Positions 41,026-52,079 of a stretch of 64,000 nucleotides of DNA are shown here, one piece after another; the stretch's first letter is position 1, and the number at the start of each line of letters is the position of its first letter. The stretch is from Symsagittifera roscoffensis (taxonomy: Eukaryota; Xenacoelomorpha; Acoela; Convolutidae): NCBI RefSeq assembly GCF_963678635.1, contig NW_026971606.1:1-64000 (forward strand). Direction: 5' to 3'. Made by a program: the position numbers and the translations under genes. Below the pieces are notes generated by a model. It saw only the letters and a list, made by a program, of their open reading frames with translations, was not told where the DNA came from and searched no databases.

Positions 41026-41375
41026 AAATATTCACCCAATTCGGCGCTGTGCGTTGTCTTTGCAAACACACTCAAACCATGGACTACAAGAAATTAGTTT
41101 ATTCGTTTTAAGCTTTCAAAACAAATATTTGGGATTGACACAATCCCGAATACTGACCTAAATTGGCGATATGCTGTGTGTTGTGTTTCCATACAATCTC
41201 AACACAATGACTACAAGTATTGAATTTATTTGGCGTTATGCTTCCAAAATCAGTATTTGGGATTGACGAACCCCAAATACTCTACTAAAGTGGCCATACG
41301 CTGAGTGTTGTATTTGGATACACCCTCAACCCAATGACTCCAAAATTTGAACGGTGCTGTGTTTCCAAAATATTA
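41026..41375. repeat. About 120-bp tandem repeat, three copies, palindrome at each junction
   Basis: Units start near 41,026, 41,148 and 41,270 with tcC(C/G)AATACTGACC, then ggCG-atgcTG(T/A)GtGTTGT, CCAATGACTaCAA and a final TATTTGGGATTGAC. Each junction forms an inverted repeat, for example TATTTGGGATTG facing CAATCCCGAATA. Confidence 0.7.
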
Positions 41376-41379
41376 AAAG

Positions 41380-41882
41380 CTGACATCCGCCAATTTAGTC
41401 AATAAATATTTTGAGATTTGTTCGTGGATTCCGCTGACAATGGTTAAGTCTTTGCCATTAAATTCCGCATTGCTATAGATAAGAACTCCAGCTATTGCTT
41501 TTAATTGCTCATATGCAAGTTCAGTATAAGACGAAATTCTGAATCCACTTACACTTTGCGGAATCCGTTTACAGTTGCGGATTTTTCTCACAAAATTCGC
41601 GGATTCCACTAACATTTGCGGATTCTACTTGTATTTTGTGGAATCCACGTACAGTTTTGGAACCCAGAACAGCTAGCTATATTCGCTTGTTACGGAAACC
41701 GCAACAAAACAAATGTGCCGACAAAATTTACGTTACAGGTATTTATACGCGGAACCCACGGAAGTTTTGTCAGTGGATTCCACTGTTATTTTGGAACATG
41801 TTTAAACTTTTGTCTAAGGAATCCAGCAACATATAGACACAAAATTGTGCGCCTATCCAGTGCACAGTTTGGCCTTTTGATG
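41380..41882. repeat. GGAATCCGC-type minisatellite, copy 3, with conserved tail
   Basis: GCGGATTCCACTAACATTTG and GTGGAATCCACGTACAG words followed by the tail TTGTGCGCCTATCCAGTGCA seen also at 34,855 and 46,812. Confidence 0.75.
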
Positions 41883-41883
41883 G

Positions 41884-43580
41884 AATTCCGACCGTTTTCT
41901 TAACGCATGACATCACCAAAAAACAATTGTGTTTGTCTTAGAGCTTACAAAAGCTTGGAGAATAGCAAATTTCAGTTTTTCAGGTTATATTAGGTGCAAA
42001 TTTTATACAACAAAAAACTTGAATTGAATTTTTTTTCTGTTTTTTTTTCGATTTGTTTTATTGAAACAATTATAAATGCATAAGGTCGATTACAGCCCGG
42101 GTTGACGTCCATAGAAGAAGGATGCTTATTTTACAGTTTCATATATGAAGTCTATGGAAAAAATTCTTATTATAGAAAATTCATACAAAATTTAAAAAGT
42201 GTTTTAAAAATTTGTGAAAAAATATTCGGTCTAATAGCCATTTTTGAAGCTTTCTGGTCATTAGGAAAAAATTTTAATTTTTTTAAATAAAAAGTGCTTG
42301 TCATGCAATTTTCATGTATGAAAATTATAAAATTGTCATTTTGTCAAAAAAAAACATAATTTTCAAAAATCACCAAAAAACGTGTCTGGGTAATTTCAAG
42401 TAGACTTAATAAAATATATCTATGATAGAGGGCATTTTGACAATTGAAGACATAATTTTAATTTCGGCCAGAAAAAGGCTTATCATAAAGTTTTCTTATA
42501 AAACATTTGGTAAAAAAATTTTCCTTCCCTTTATTGACTGCAAACTTGCTTTTGTGCGAGAATATATAATTTACGAAAAAAAAACAATTTGCATGCAAAA
42601 TATGACATTTCTGTGTTTATTAGGTAGACCAGGAAAATTTTCCCCACTTATCCAAAAAATCTAAAAATCCCAAAAAAGTGTTTTTTTTGTAACATAATTA
42701 TAATTGTTTGTTTCATTGATTAAAAAATAATCAGATTTGTAAAAACAAACAGGCATGTTTTTCTCAACCATCAAAAATTTCAAACTAAAAAAATATCTAG
42801 CCATATTCAAAAAGTTATTCTTTTGGTATATATTTCCCTGTGAAAATGTTAAATTTAACTTTTTTGGTTAAAATCACCAAATGCAGTTTATCTGAGTGGT
42901 AACTGCCAGTTGCATTCTGGGTTTTCTTATGACAAAAAATCATTGGGTATTGTTTCAGTTGAATCATGAAATGTCGAAACAAAAAAATTTTGTCTTTTCA
43001 TTTATAGAAAAAATGCCTATCATACAATTTCATAGTATGGAAAAAAAGCTTATCATACAATTTCATTTTTGGAGAAAAATGCTTACTTTGCTATTCTCAT
43101 ACAAATACTTTGGCTCTATGAAATTGGATGAAAGAGTATGATATGCATTTTTTTCCTAAATGAAAAATTTATGATATGAGTTTTTTGTCAACCCGGGAGA
43201 TGTTTGTGGCAAGCAATTTTGTGTTCAAATTTTGCACGCTTCTTTCATTTTAGTTTTCATTTTGACCTGCTTACGCCCGCGAATATGCCCTCTGCTTTAT
43301 GTCCTGCCTGTCGTTCTTCCCCATCAATTTTATCCGGAGGTTCTAGATTGTTAATGTCGTTCCTTGACACAGACTAACTTTGATATTTTTGCTACATTTT
43401 TTCTTTCGAAAACTGAATTCTGTTCCTTTCAACAATTTAGTTGGGGTGGGGGGTGCAGTTGGATGGAACAATCCGCCTTCCATTACCACCCCCCCCCCCC
43501 CCCCCCCCAGCGTTTGCCCTTTTACAACAGCCCCCCCCCCCCCTCCGGGTTCAAAGGAGGGTAGATTTACGTGGAGGGTT
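41884..43580. repeat. Large repeat unit, copy 2
   Basis: Opens with tggaattccgaccgttttct, contains inverted-repeat element copy 2, and ends with the C-tracts at 43,488-43,510 and 43,532-43,542 before the satellite. The block repeats at 44,705. Confidence 0.85.
42096..43197. mobile_element. CCCGGGTTGAC inverted-repeat element, copy 2
   Basis: 1,102 bp with the same 11-bp inverted ends and the same flanks (attacag left, agatgtttgtgg right) as copies 1 and 3. Shared flanks mean the three copies spread by duplication of a larger block, not by separate insertions. Confidence 0.78.
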
Positions 43581-43589
43581 GATCAGGCG

Positions 43590-44700
43590 GGGGGTTCAGG
43601 TGGTGGTGCTCAGGTGAAGGGATGACCAGGTGGGGGGCTCAAGTGGGGAAGGGGGTCCAGGTGGGGAAGGAAGAGGGTTCAGGTGGGAAAGGGGTGTTCA
43701 GTGGGGTGCTCAGGTGGGGATGATGTGTAGGGTTCAGGTAGGGGAGGCGTTGTGCGTTCATGTGGGGGTTGTTCAGGTGAGGGTGCTCAGGGGGGTGGTA
43801 GGCTCAGGTGGAGTTGTTGACCATGTGGGGGTTCAAGTGGGGAAGGGGGATTCAGACGAGGAAGGGGGAGGGTTCAGGTGGGGAAGTTAGGTTCAGTGAG
43901 GGGGTTCAGGTGGGGGATGTGTTGGGTTCAGGTGGGGAGGTCTGGTGGGTTCATATGGGGGGGGGGGGGTGGTGGTTTCAGATGGGGGCTGCTCAGGGGG
44001 GGGGGGGGGTTGCTCATGGGGGAGTTGTTCAATGGGGGTTTTGGGGTCAAGTGGGGGTGGGGTTAAGTGTGGGGGATGGATGGGTTCAGGTTGGGGAGGG
44101 GTGGTGGTTTTCAGGTGGGGGATTGATGGGTTCAGGTTGGGGAGGGGTGGTGGGATCATGTGGGGGGAGGGGTGTGTTCAGGTGGGGTATGCTCAAAGTG
44201 GGATGCTCAAGTGGGAATACTCAGGGGGGAGGTATTCAGGTGGTAGAGGGACGAGGGGAAGGGGGTTCAGGTGGGGAAGGGGAAAGGTTAATGTGGGGGA
44301 AGGGGGTTCAGTGGCGGGCTCAGGTGGGGATTATGGGTAGGGTTCAGGTAGGGGAGGAGTTGTGCGTTCATGTGGGGGTTGTTCAGGTGAGGGTGCTCAG
44401 GGAGGTTGTAGGCTCAGGTGGGGGGTTCAAGTGGGGAAGGGGGGTTCAGGTGGGGAAGGAAGAGGGTTCAGGTGGGAAAGGGGGTTCAGTGGGGGGCTCA
44501 GGTGGGGATGATGGGTAGGGTTCAGGTAGGGGAGGGGTTGTGCGTTCATGTGGTGGTTGTTCAGGTGAGGGTGCTCAGGGGGGTGGTACGCTCAGGAGGT
44601 GAGGGTGCTCAGGGGGGTGGTACGCTCAGGTGGGGTTTGTTGAACATGTGAGGGGCTCAAGTGGGGAAGGGGTATTCAGGTGAGGAATGGAGGGGGGGGG
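43590..44700 (+). repeat. G-rich satellite, block 2 (longest)
   Basis: About 1.1 kb of tandem TTCAGGTGGGG and GCTCAGGTGGGG units with a higher-order pattern: the stretch gggttcaggtaggggagg-gttgtgcgttcatgtggg recurs at about 43,730, 44,340 and 44,518. Strong strand bias, G on plus. Gly/Trp/Val-rich open frames here are artefacts. Confidence 0.93.
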
Positions 44701-44704
44701 GGCT

Positions 44705-46445
44705 TTTGATGGAATTCCGACCGTTTTCCGAACGCGTGACATCACCAAAAAACAATTGTGTTTGTCTTAGAGCTTACAAAAGCTTGGAAAATAGCAAATA
44801 TTGTAGTTTTTCAGGTTATATTAGGTGCAAATTTTTTTACAACAAAAAACTTAATTTGATTTTTTTTTTTGTTTTTTTTTCCATTTGTTTTATTGAAACA
44901 ATTATAAATGCATAAGGTCGATTACAGCCCGGGTTGACGTCCATAGAAGAATGATGCTTATTTTACAGTTTCATAAATTAATTCTATGGAAAAAATGCTT
45001 ATTATAGAAAGTTCATACAAAATTTAAAAAGTGCTTTAAAAGTTTATAAAAAATATTCAATCTAATAGCCATTTTTGAAGCTTTCTAGCCATAAGGAAAA
45101 AAAATTAAGTTTTTTTTTTTATAAAAAGTGCTTGTCATACAATTTTCATGCATGAAAATTATAAAGTTGTCATTTTGTGAAAAAAACATAATTTTCAAAA
45201 TTCACCAAAAAACGTGTCTGGGTAACTTTAAATAGACTTAATAAAATATATCTATGATAGAGGGCATTTTGACAATTGAAAAACATAAATTTAATTTTGG
45301 CCAGAAAAAGGCTTATCATAAAGTTTTCTTATAAATTATTTGGTAAAAAAAAAATTTTCATTCCCTTTATTGTCTGCAAACTTGCTTTTGTGCGAGAATA
45401 AATATATTACGAAAACAATTTGCATGCAAAATATGACATTTCTGTGTCTATTAGGTAGACCAAAATAATTCTCCCCACTTATCCAAAAAATCCAAAAATC
45501 CCAAGAAAGTGTTTTTTTTTGTAAACATGATTATAATTGTTTGTTTCATTGATTAAAATATAATCAGATTTGTAAAAACAAACAGGCATGTTTTTCTCAA
45601 CCATCAAAAGTTTCAAACTAAAAAAATATTCTAGCCATTTTCAAAAAGTTATTCTTTTGGTATATATTTCCATGTGAAAATGTTAAAGTTAACTTTTTTG
45701 GTTAAAATCACCAAATGCAGTTTATCTGAGTGGTAACTGCCAGTTGCACTCTGGGTTTTCTTATGACAAAAAAATCCTTGGTTATTGTTTCAGTTGAAAC
45801 ACGAAATGTCGAAACAAAAAAATTTTGTCTTTTCATTTATAGAAAAAATGCCTATCATACAATTTCATAATATGGAAAAAATGCTTATCATACAATTTCT
45901 TTTTTGGAAAAAAATGCTTACTTTGCTATTCTCATACAAATACTTTGGCTCTATGAAATTGGATGAAAGAGTATGATATGTCTTTTTTCCTAAATTAAAA
46001 ATTTATGATAAGCGTTTTTTTGTCAACCCGGGAGATGTTTGTGGCAAGCAGTTTTGTTTTCAAATTTTGCGCACTTCTTTCATTTTAGTTTTCATTTTGA
46101 CCTTCTTACACTGCCGGGTTCTACGCCCGCGAATATGCCCTCTGCTTTATGTCCTGCCTGTCGTTCTTCCCCATCAATTTTACCCGGAGGTTCTAGATTG
46201 TTAATGTCGTTCTTGACACAGACTAACTTTTGATATTTTTGCTACATTTTTTCTTTCGAAAACTGAATTCTGTTCCTTTCAACAATTTAGTTGGGGTGGG
46301 GGGTGCAGTTTGATGGAACAATCCGCCTTCCATAACCACCCCCCCCCCCCCAGCGTTTGCCCTTTTACAAACAGCCCCCCCCCCCCCTCCGGGTTCAAAG
46401 GAGGGTAGATTTACGTAGAGGGTTGATCAGGCGGGGGGGTTCAGG
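44705..46445. repeat. Large repeat unit, copy 3, cut by the assembly gap
   Basis: Follows the satellite directly with tggaattccgaccgttttcc, so units 2 and 3 are head to tail. Ends in C-tracts and the first satellite words before the N run. Confidence 0.85.
44928..46032. mobile_element. CCCGGGTTGAC inverted-repeat element, copy 3
   Basis: 1,105 bp, closest to copy 2. Same inverted ends and internal repeats, no coding capacity. Confidence 0.78.
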
Positions 46446-46645
46446 NNNNNNNNNNNNNNNNNNNNNNNNNNNNNNNNNNNNNNNNNNNNNNNNNNNNNNN
46501 NNNNNNNNNNNNNNNNNNNNNNNNNNNNNNNNNNNNNNNNNNNNNNNNNNNNNNNNNNNNNNNNNNNNNNNNNNNNNNNNNNNNNNNNNNNNNNNNNNNN
46601 NNNNNNNNNNNNNNNNNNNNNNNNNNNNNNNNNNNNNNNNNNNNN
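46446..46645. other. Assembly gap, 200 N
   Basis: Exactly 200 N between satellite sequence on the left and GGAATCCGC-type repeat on the right. True length unknown; probably collapsed satellite. Confidence 0.99.
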
Positions 46646-46862
46646 ATTCGCTTTTTTCGGAATCCGCGGCACAACAAAGGCGCCAACAAAATTTAAGTTA
46701 CAGGTAATTGTACGCGGAACCCACGGAAGTTTTGTAAGTGGAATGCACTAACATTTTGGAACACGTTTAAAGGTTTGTCTTTTGAATCCAGCAACATACA
46801 GACACAAAATTGTGCGCCTATTCAAAGCACAGTTTGGCCTCTTTATGGAATTCCGACCGTTT
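46646..46862. repeat. GGAATCCGC-type minisatellite, copy 4 (tail part)
   Basis: Begins in the repeat (ggaatccgcgg), then ttgtacgcggaacccacggaagtt and the shared tail TTGTGCGCCTATTCAAAGCA, followed by tggaattccgaccgtttttc as at 41,881 and 44,709. Confidence 0.7.
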
Positions 46863-47709
46863 TTCGAACGCGTAACATCACCAGCAATCCACTAGTTCAG
46901 GAATTTTTTTTAGATGTTTGGTATATTTCATAGTATATACTTATATCTATCTAACTAAAAGAGTTTGCTTGTTTTTCATTGACCTTCCTCAAAAAGAGAC
47001 GATAAAAGCGCCTTATGATGAAATTTCCCATTGGACTGAAAGAAAAAGTAACTGAATGAAAATAAAATTTTCCATTAGTTCACAAAATTTTCAGTTGATC
47101 GCAAATGCTTAGAGAAGTTTCAGAGGTGTTCATCCATGCTATGAGTTTTCAGATGAGTTTATAGAAATCTCTTTTCATTTGCAAAAAATCTGGGGTGCGT
47201 TATTTTATTGGTATATATCAAGAACTTCAGGTAATAGTATAAGGATTAGATTTCTTGTCAGTCACTCTACGGGCTAACATTGATAACATTTATAAAGTGT
47301 TAGACAAGGAATATATCTGTGAAAGTTTCAGTGTTTAAACAATGGTAAGAGAATGGTAAGAAAATGGTAACTTTTGCACAAAACTTTTGTGTTTTCTTCT
47401 TATTTTGTGAGATCTTTGAAACACGGTTCCATTTGATCTAGTTTGAGCTTCCTTTATAGGGTTTTATATGGTGTTTTAAATGCTTGTTTTGTATGGTTTT
47501 TAACTACTTAAGGCAGTTTTCTATCTAGCTGAATCTTCAAAAAAAAACAGTAAAAAAACTTTTATAACAAATTGAACAAATTGTATGAATCAGTGCATCC
47601 TATTTTAAATTTTTTGCGTTTTTATAGAAAAAAATCATGAAATCAAAAAGAAATACTGCATCGTACATAAATTTACTTTTATGCATCAATTCTTGTAACA
47701 TTAATTTTT
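46863..47709. other. Spacer, no gene seen
   Basis: AT-rich sequence without long frames or recognised repeats. Confidence 0.45.
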
Positions 47710-49163
47710 TTGTATGAAATGTATCATCTAGATCTTGTATCCACAAACAGACCAACAAGCACAGCCTCCATCACAACTCAAAATGAAACATCATCGGCAA
47801 CAACTGAAACAAACAAACTACCCAACGCAACACAATCTTATCCATCGCCCCCAGCAATCACTACAGCCCCCTTCGACCCCTGGAAACTTATCGACCAATA
47901 ACTTGAAATTAAAATAATTGACATATACAAAAATGTCGTTAACTGGAAACCAAGCTTCATAGTTCTAAGCAAGAACAAGCCCGGTTTCCAATTCATAGAA
48001 TAACTGAACCTGCAGTTGTTGTCATTAGTAGAAGAAACACCGAATTCTAACGTCGCAATGAAAGCAGCAATGATTCTCCCACATCTGCTGCTCCCCAAAA
48101 CCAAATCAGAAACAAACAGATCAAATTTCAAAACACTGAGCTGCCGCATATTTTTATGGAAGCAAGGCCTAATAGACGAACTTTTCACTGAAGTAGAAGC
48201 TCTCCAAATTAGACATCCAAAACAGAAGAAGTCCGAAGTAAACGAGAAAGCTAAGCATTTTGATACACTAAGGAGTACAGGCATAAAATCTGCCACTATT
48301 GGCTGCCTTTCAGACAAGAAAACAAAGGAGTACTTCCCCTAAACGAAGTCATTGAAGGAAAAACAGTCCTTAATTTCCTAAAGGAAAGACAAGCCCCAAC
48401 CAAAACAGCGAAAACTAACTATATAACTGATTTAAATGAAGACACAATGCCATACCAGCCCTCTATATTCGGACAAATAAACGACAAAACAGTTCGAAAA
48501 TGAACCTTGAAAACGCACGAAAGCCATAGTCCCTCAGGTCTAGATGCGTGCGAACGGAGAAGGATATTAACTCACTTCAACCAGACATCCGTTGAGCTTT
48601 GTAAGACAATTGCTAAACTATCCTATACAATAGCAAGTAGAGTTGTCCCCCATAAAAACTTAATAGCTTACAACTCGTGTTGCCTAATACCTCTGAACCA
48701 AAATCCAGGGATACGACCCATTGGTAGAGGCGAGGTTCTGAGAAGAATAATTGGCAAAACAGTCACCCAAGGTGTAAACTCAGACCTTAAAAATCTCGGA
48801 AAAATTTTCCAACTCTGCTTAGGCCAGAAGTGTGGAATCGAATATGCTATCCACAGCTTGAGGAAAGAGTTTGAGAAACCGGAAACGGGAGCCATTCTAC
48901 TTAATAACGCAGAAAATGCTTTCAACTTGCTCAATAGAGAACTTGCTCAAAAAAATGTAGAAATCCTTTGTTCGGCACTACATCATGCGCTGGCCATTTC
49001 ATATAAATATCCCTCAAATTTATATGTCAATAACACGGTTTTGACATCAACCGAAGTCACAACGCAAGGTGATCTCCTCGCAATGGCTATCTACGGAATT
49101 GGAATAATCCCACTGATTGAGTATCTCTCAAAAAATTTTCGCAAACTTCTTTTAGATTGTTAG
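47710..49163 (+). pseudogene. Non-LTR-type reverse transcriptase remnant
   Basis: A front segment is Thr/Ser/Pro/Gln-rich. A middle segment (48,016-48,342) holds EVEALQIRHPKQKKSEVNEK. After frameshifts a 218-codon segment (48,507-49,163) shows an RT domain: SPSGLDACERRRIL, NPGIRPIGRGEVLRRIIGKT, ILLNNAENAFNLLNRELA and STEVTTQGDLLAMAIYGIGI. G-I-R-P-I-G and T-T-Q-G-D are RT signatures. In the motif A strand two Asn stand where a catalytic Asp is expected (LLNNAENAF). The thumb and the second catalytic Asp pair are missing after 49,163. A truncated, inactive copy; the clade is not certain. Confidence 0.75.
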
Positions 49164-49439
49164 TGAAAATTGTTAATGAAATTCTATGTAATGCTTACTC
49201 ACCTTATACAAAACCAGTTTTTTTAGGTAATTTAGTCAGAAGTTTCGAAAAGATATGTTTTGAAACAGGGAACACTATTCAAACTATTGAAGCTTTCTAA
49301 ACGGTAAATTATTTTTTTTCCAGTGAATTGTTGCTTTTTTACAGTTAAAGCAGAACAAAGAAATTAGGTTCATGTTTTTTCTTCGAAAACCCACAAAAAA
49401 GAACATCCGTTTTTGCACACTTGAAAAAATTGGAAAATA
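49164..49439. other. Spacer after the RT remnant
   Basis: Nothing recognised apart from T-rich runs. Confidence 0.35.
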
Positions 49440-49740
49440 GTTCTTTTAACTTAACTTTTTTCTTAACTTTTTTCTCCTTTAATAACCTTCTTAGCATTCT
49501 CGTTGAAAAAACATACCAAATTTTGTTTTTCTTGCTTTTTTTTCTTCCTGCAATCATATTAACTAGAGTTGATGAATGCCTTTTAGATTTCTTTTAACTT
49601 TGAACCAAACCTTTTTATGCGTGTTACGATACCAAACGCAACAAAAAATAAATTTTCGTGGTTAGAAATACGATAAAACTGAATTAACCTAAAAAACTGA
49701 GCAAAAACTCAACGGTTAGTTGACAAAAAATACATAAATC
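49440..49740. repeat. Repeat shared with the Mav-2 duplication, third copy
   Basis: Words ccttcttagcaTTCTCGTTGA, TTCTTCCTGCAATC, aactagagTTGaTGAATG and TTTTTATGCGTGT recur at 54,345-54,620 and 58,845-59,120 in the same order. This copy is more diverged. Confidence 0.65.
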
Positions 49741-51316
49741 CTGATAGAGGATGTTCATCTCCTTCTCTTCGATTATCAACCTCTTACTGAACATAGTGAA
49801 GTGTACATCTGTACTTAACGTATCAATTTCTTGTTATGATGAAGCTGAATCAATTTTTGAAAGAGTTCAAAGCTGGAATAACTTCCTGGTTGTTGAACAA
49901 CAGCAGAAAGCCTTCAAAGAGAGTTCTTCTGTTTTTCTTCCTTTTTTGGTATTTTATTGTAATTTTCCAACCCAAGTGGTGGCACAATTTTAAATTGAAG
50001 CTTTTTCAGGGCAACAACTAAATGGTTCTGCTTTTTCGCGATTGTTCCTAATCAATAAAATTTTTGTCTAAAGGATTGTTTTTTTCTAAATTTTCTGTTA
50101 AAAGCTTCTCATGGTAGCAATCATTCAGCTTCTTGGTCATAGATCTATCCAAGTTCTGATATACAAAGGAGAAACCTTTAACTTCATTTTTTCTGCTACG
50201 GCTCCTAATAGAGGGTTTTCATCTCCTTCTCTTCGAGCGCCAGCCACCTACTGAACAGTGAAAAATGAACATCTAAATTTCGATTAAACTTTTTTGTATT
50301 GATGAAACTGAACCATTTTCTGCTTTGCCTCAATCTTTGGAAGAATATTCTCGATGTTAAACCACTGCTGAAAGTCTTTAAATTTAATCGTTCTGTTATT
50401 CTGCCAAATCTCCTGTAAGTAGTTGTAGTTTACCAGATCAGTTGGGGGCAGAGTTTAGATTTGTGTTTTTTCAGGAATTTTTGCTCAACGAGTCGGCTCT
50501 TTTGCAGTTTTCACAGTCAGTAAAATCTTTTTCTTAAGGATTGTTGTTTCTAAGTTTATCGAAAAAGGTTTTGTAAAGCGGCAAATCTGAAAATACTCTT
50601 GCATTTTCAGGATATGCTTAGTGAGGTGATCTGATTTGTGGAAGCAAGTGTCTTAGCTAGGACATTGGAAACACTTGAAGAAGTTATCAATAACATTCTT
50701 AGGGATGATATGAGCGTAACAACTCAGTAATTTGACATTTTTTTAATCAACCGATAATTTTTCGAGCTAGTTCTCCTACCTATTCTACTTCATGGAAGCA
50801 AAATTGTATAAAAAGATGTTTCTCGACACAATTTCTTGGCAACATGTAAGTCTTCAACAGATACTCTACAACATTTTCAAGGTTGATGGCCAGACTTTAT
50901 TTTGAAGTTTGTGAATCATCTGGAGATGTGAGAGTCAGAATGATTGTGTTCGTTCATGTACATCGCGAATGAGCAAAAAAGAATCAATTGGTTTTCGTAG
51001 GTATGCCAGTCCTGATTTTAAAAAAAGATAGTTAACAGAGAGATTTTTCAGTAAATATTGCGGTAGGACCAAGCCTAGACATCTTATCCTGTTGGGACTT
51101 TTTCAGCAAAGCAGCAGAACTTGTAACCTTAGGGATCAATTGGAGTCTCCATTTTGCGTTCTGGCATTTTTGGGTACACATATCAAAGTTTTCTTTTTTT
51201 TAGCTTGAGTTTTTATTAATTCTGCCTTAGTACACATCAATTGTAAATTTTCAAACAAAACGATGGTTTCATAGGCATAGAAAAAGCGATGCAAATTTTG
51301 AAGAACGAAACTCCAG
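49740..51316 (-). pseudogene. Mav-2 DNA polymerase B fragments
   Basis: On the minus strand 50,240-50,200 reads ARREGDENPLLGAVAEKMKL, like ARREGDENPHSGVVAETMKL in Mav-1 just before motif B. A second, poorer copy of the same spot lies at 49,780-49,745 (EGDEHPLSG), so this part is locally duplicated. At 51,330-51,136 the segment NLHRFFYAYETIVLFENLQL and MCTKAELIKTQ matches the N-terminal region of the Mav-1 enzyme (CTKADVISTQ). No long frame remains. Confidence 0.65.
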
Positions 51317-51346
51317 TTCCTTTCTCTCAACCTTCCTCAATCTTGT

Positions 51347-51660
51347 TCAAGCTCGCAACAGTTTCATTTGGTTCATGATAACTTGCTCCAATTTCTTTAT
51401 TCCGACGTTACGGAGAGTGGTAACTCGGAAAATATTTTCACAAAACGAGCAAACTGTTGATTGCTGGGAGCCTGAAAATACGTGGTGCTTATTTGCAACA
51501 GGAAAGTTCATCTCTTCCTTCTCATTCGACAAAAAGTTACAAGGAAGGAATTTATGTTACTTACTGTTTTCTCATCTCACTCGATTACTCGCAGCATCAG
51601 TTCTCCTGCAATCATTTGCAAATTTCTTAAATAGATTTCTTGAAGAATTTGAAGAATTAT
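51347..51660 (-). pseudogene. Mav-2 polymerase N-terminal zinc-finger fragment, unit A
   Basis: The minus strand encodes FSGSQQSTVCSFCENIFRV, matching ISKQSTVCFSCEQEF of the third zinc finger of the Mav-1 polymerase, then LEQVIMNQMKLLRA and a frameshifted linker. The distal His ligands are lost. Confidence 0.65.
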
Positions 51661-51957
51661 TTTGTGATTTTGAATATACTCCAGATTTAATAAATTGAAG
51701 TTCCATCAGAGTAAAGCCAACAAAATAGCTCATTTTTTATTCGTTTAGTAAGGAATTGTAAGAATTGAAGTAAGTTAAACTGTTGAATTAAATGTTTTTG
51801 AAAAAAAAAACACTAGTTTTTGCACTAACTATGACCTCATATTTTCTTTTAAGGAAATGATTTTCTTCTTTTTTTTAGAAGTGACGCCATTGCCTTTGCA
51901 AACTTGTTTTCATGATGAAATTGATAAAATATCTAGATTTTTTTGAATCGTTTTCAA

Positions 51958-51965
51958 CCAATCAG
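51958..51965 (+). promoter_or_regulatory. CCAAT box, unit A
   Basis: TTTTCAACCAATCAGAGCTC, the same CCAATCAG core and position relative to the polymerase start as in Mav-1. Confidence 0.4.
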
Positions 51966-52079
51966 AGCTCAAATCTCAGATCTCTAATCTGAAATCCAAG
52001 GTAAACATAACTTTGGATGCACTGTAATCAGCATTCGATTCATGTCAATTGAAAAACACTTGAATTTCTTCGAGTTACT

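Noticed and set aside
39412-44660. Several Gly/Trp/Val-rich open frames of 60-236 codons
   Set aside because: They are simple translations of the G-rich satellite, present in more than one frame of the same bases.
37960-46032. CRISPR-like or array-type spaced repeats
   Set aside because: This is animal DNA; the repeated words are degenerate, unevenly spaced and in both orientations.
46357-46707. Open frames crossing the N run
   Set aside because: They exist only because N has no stop codon.
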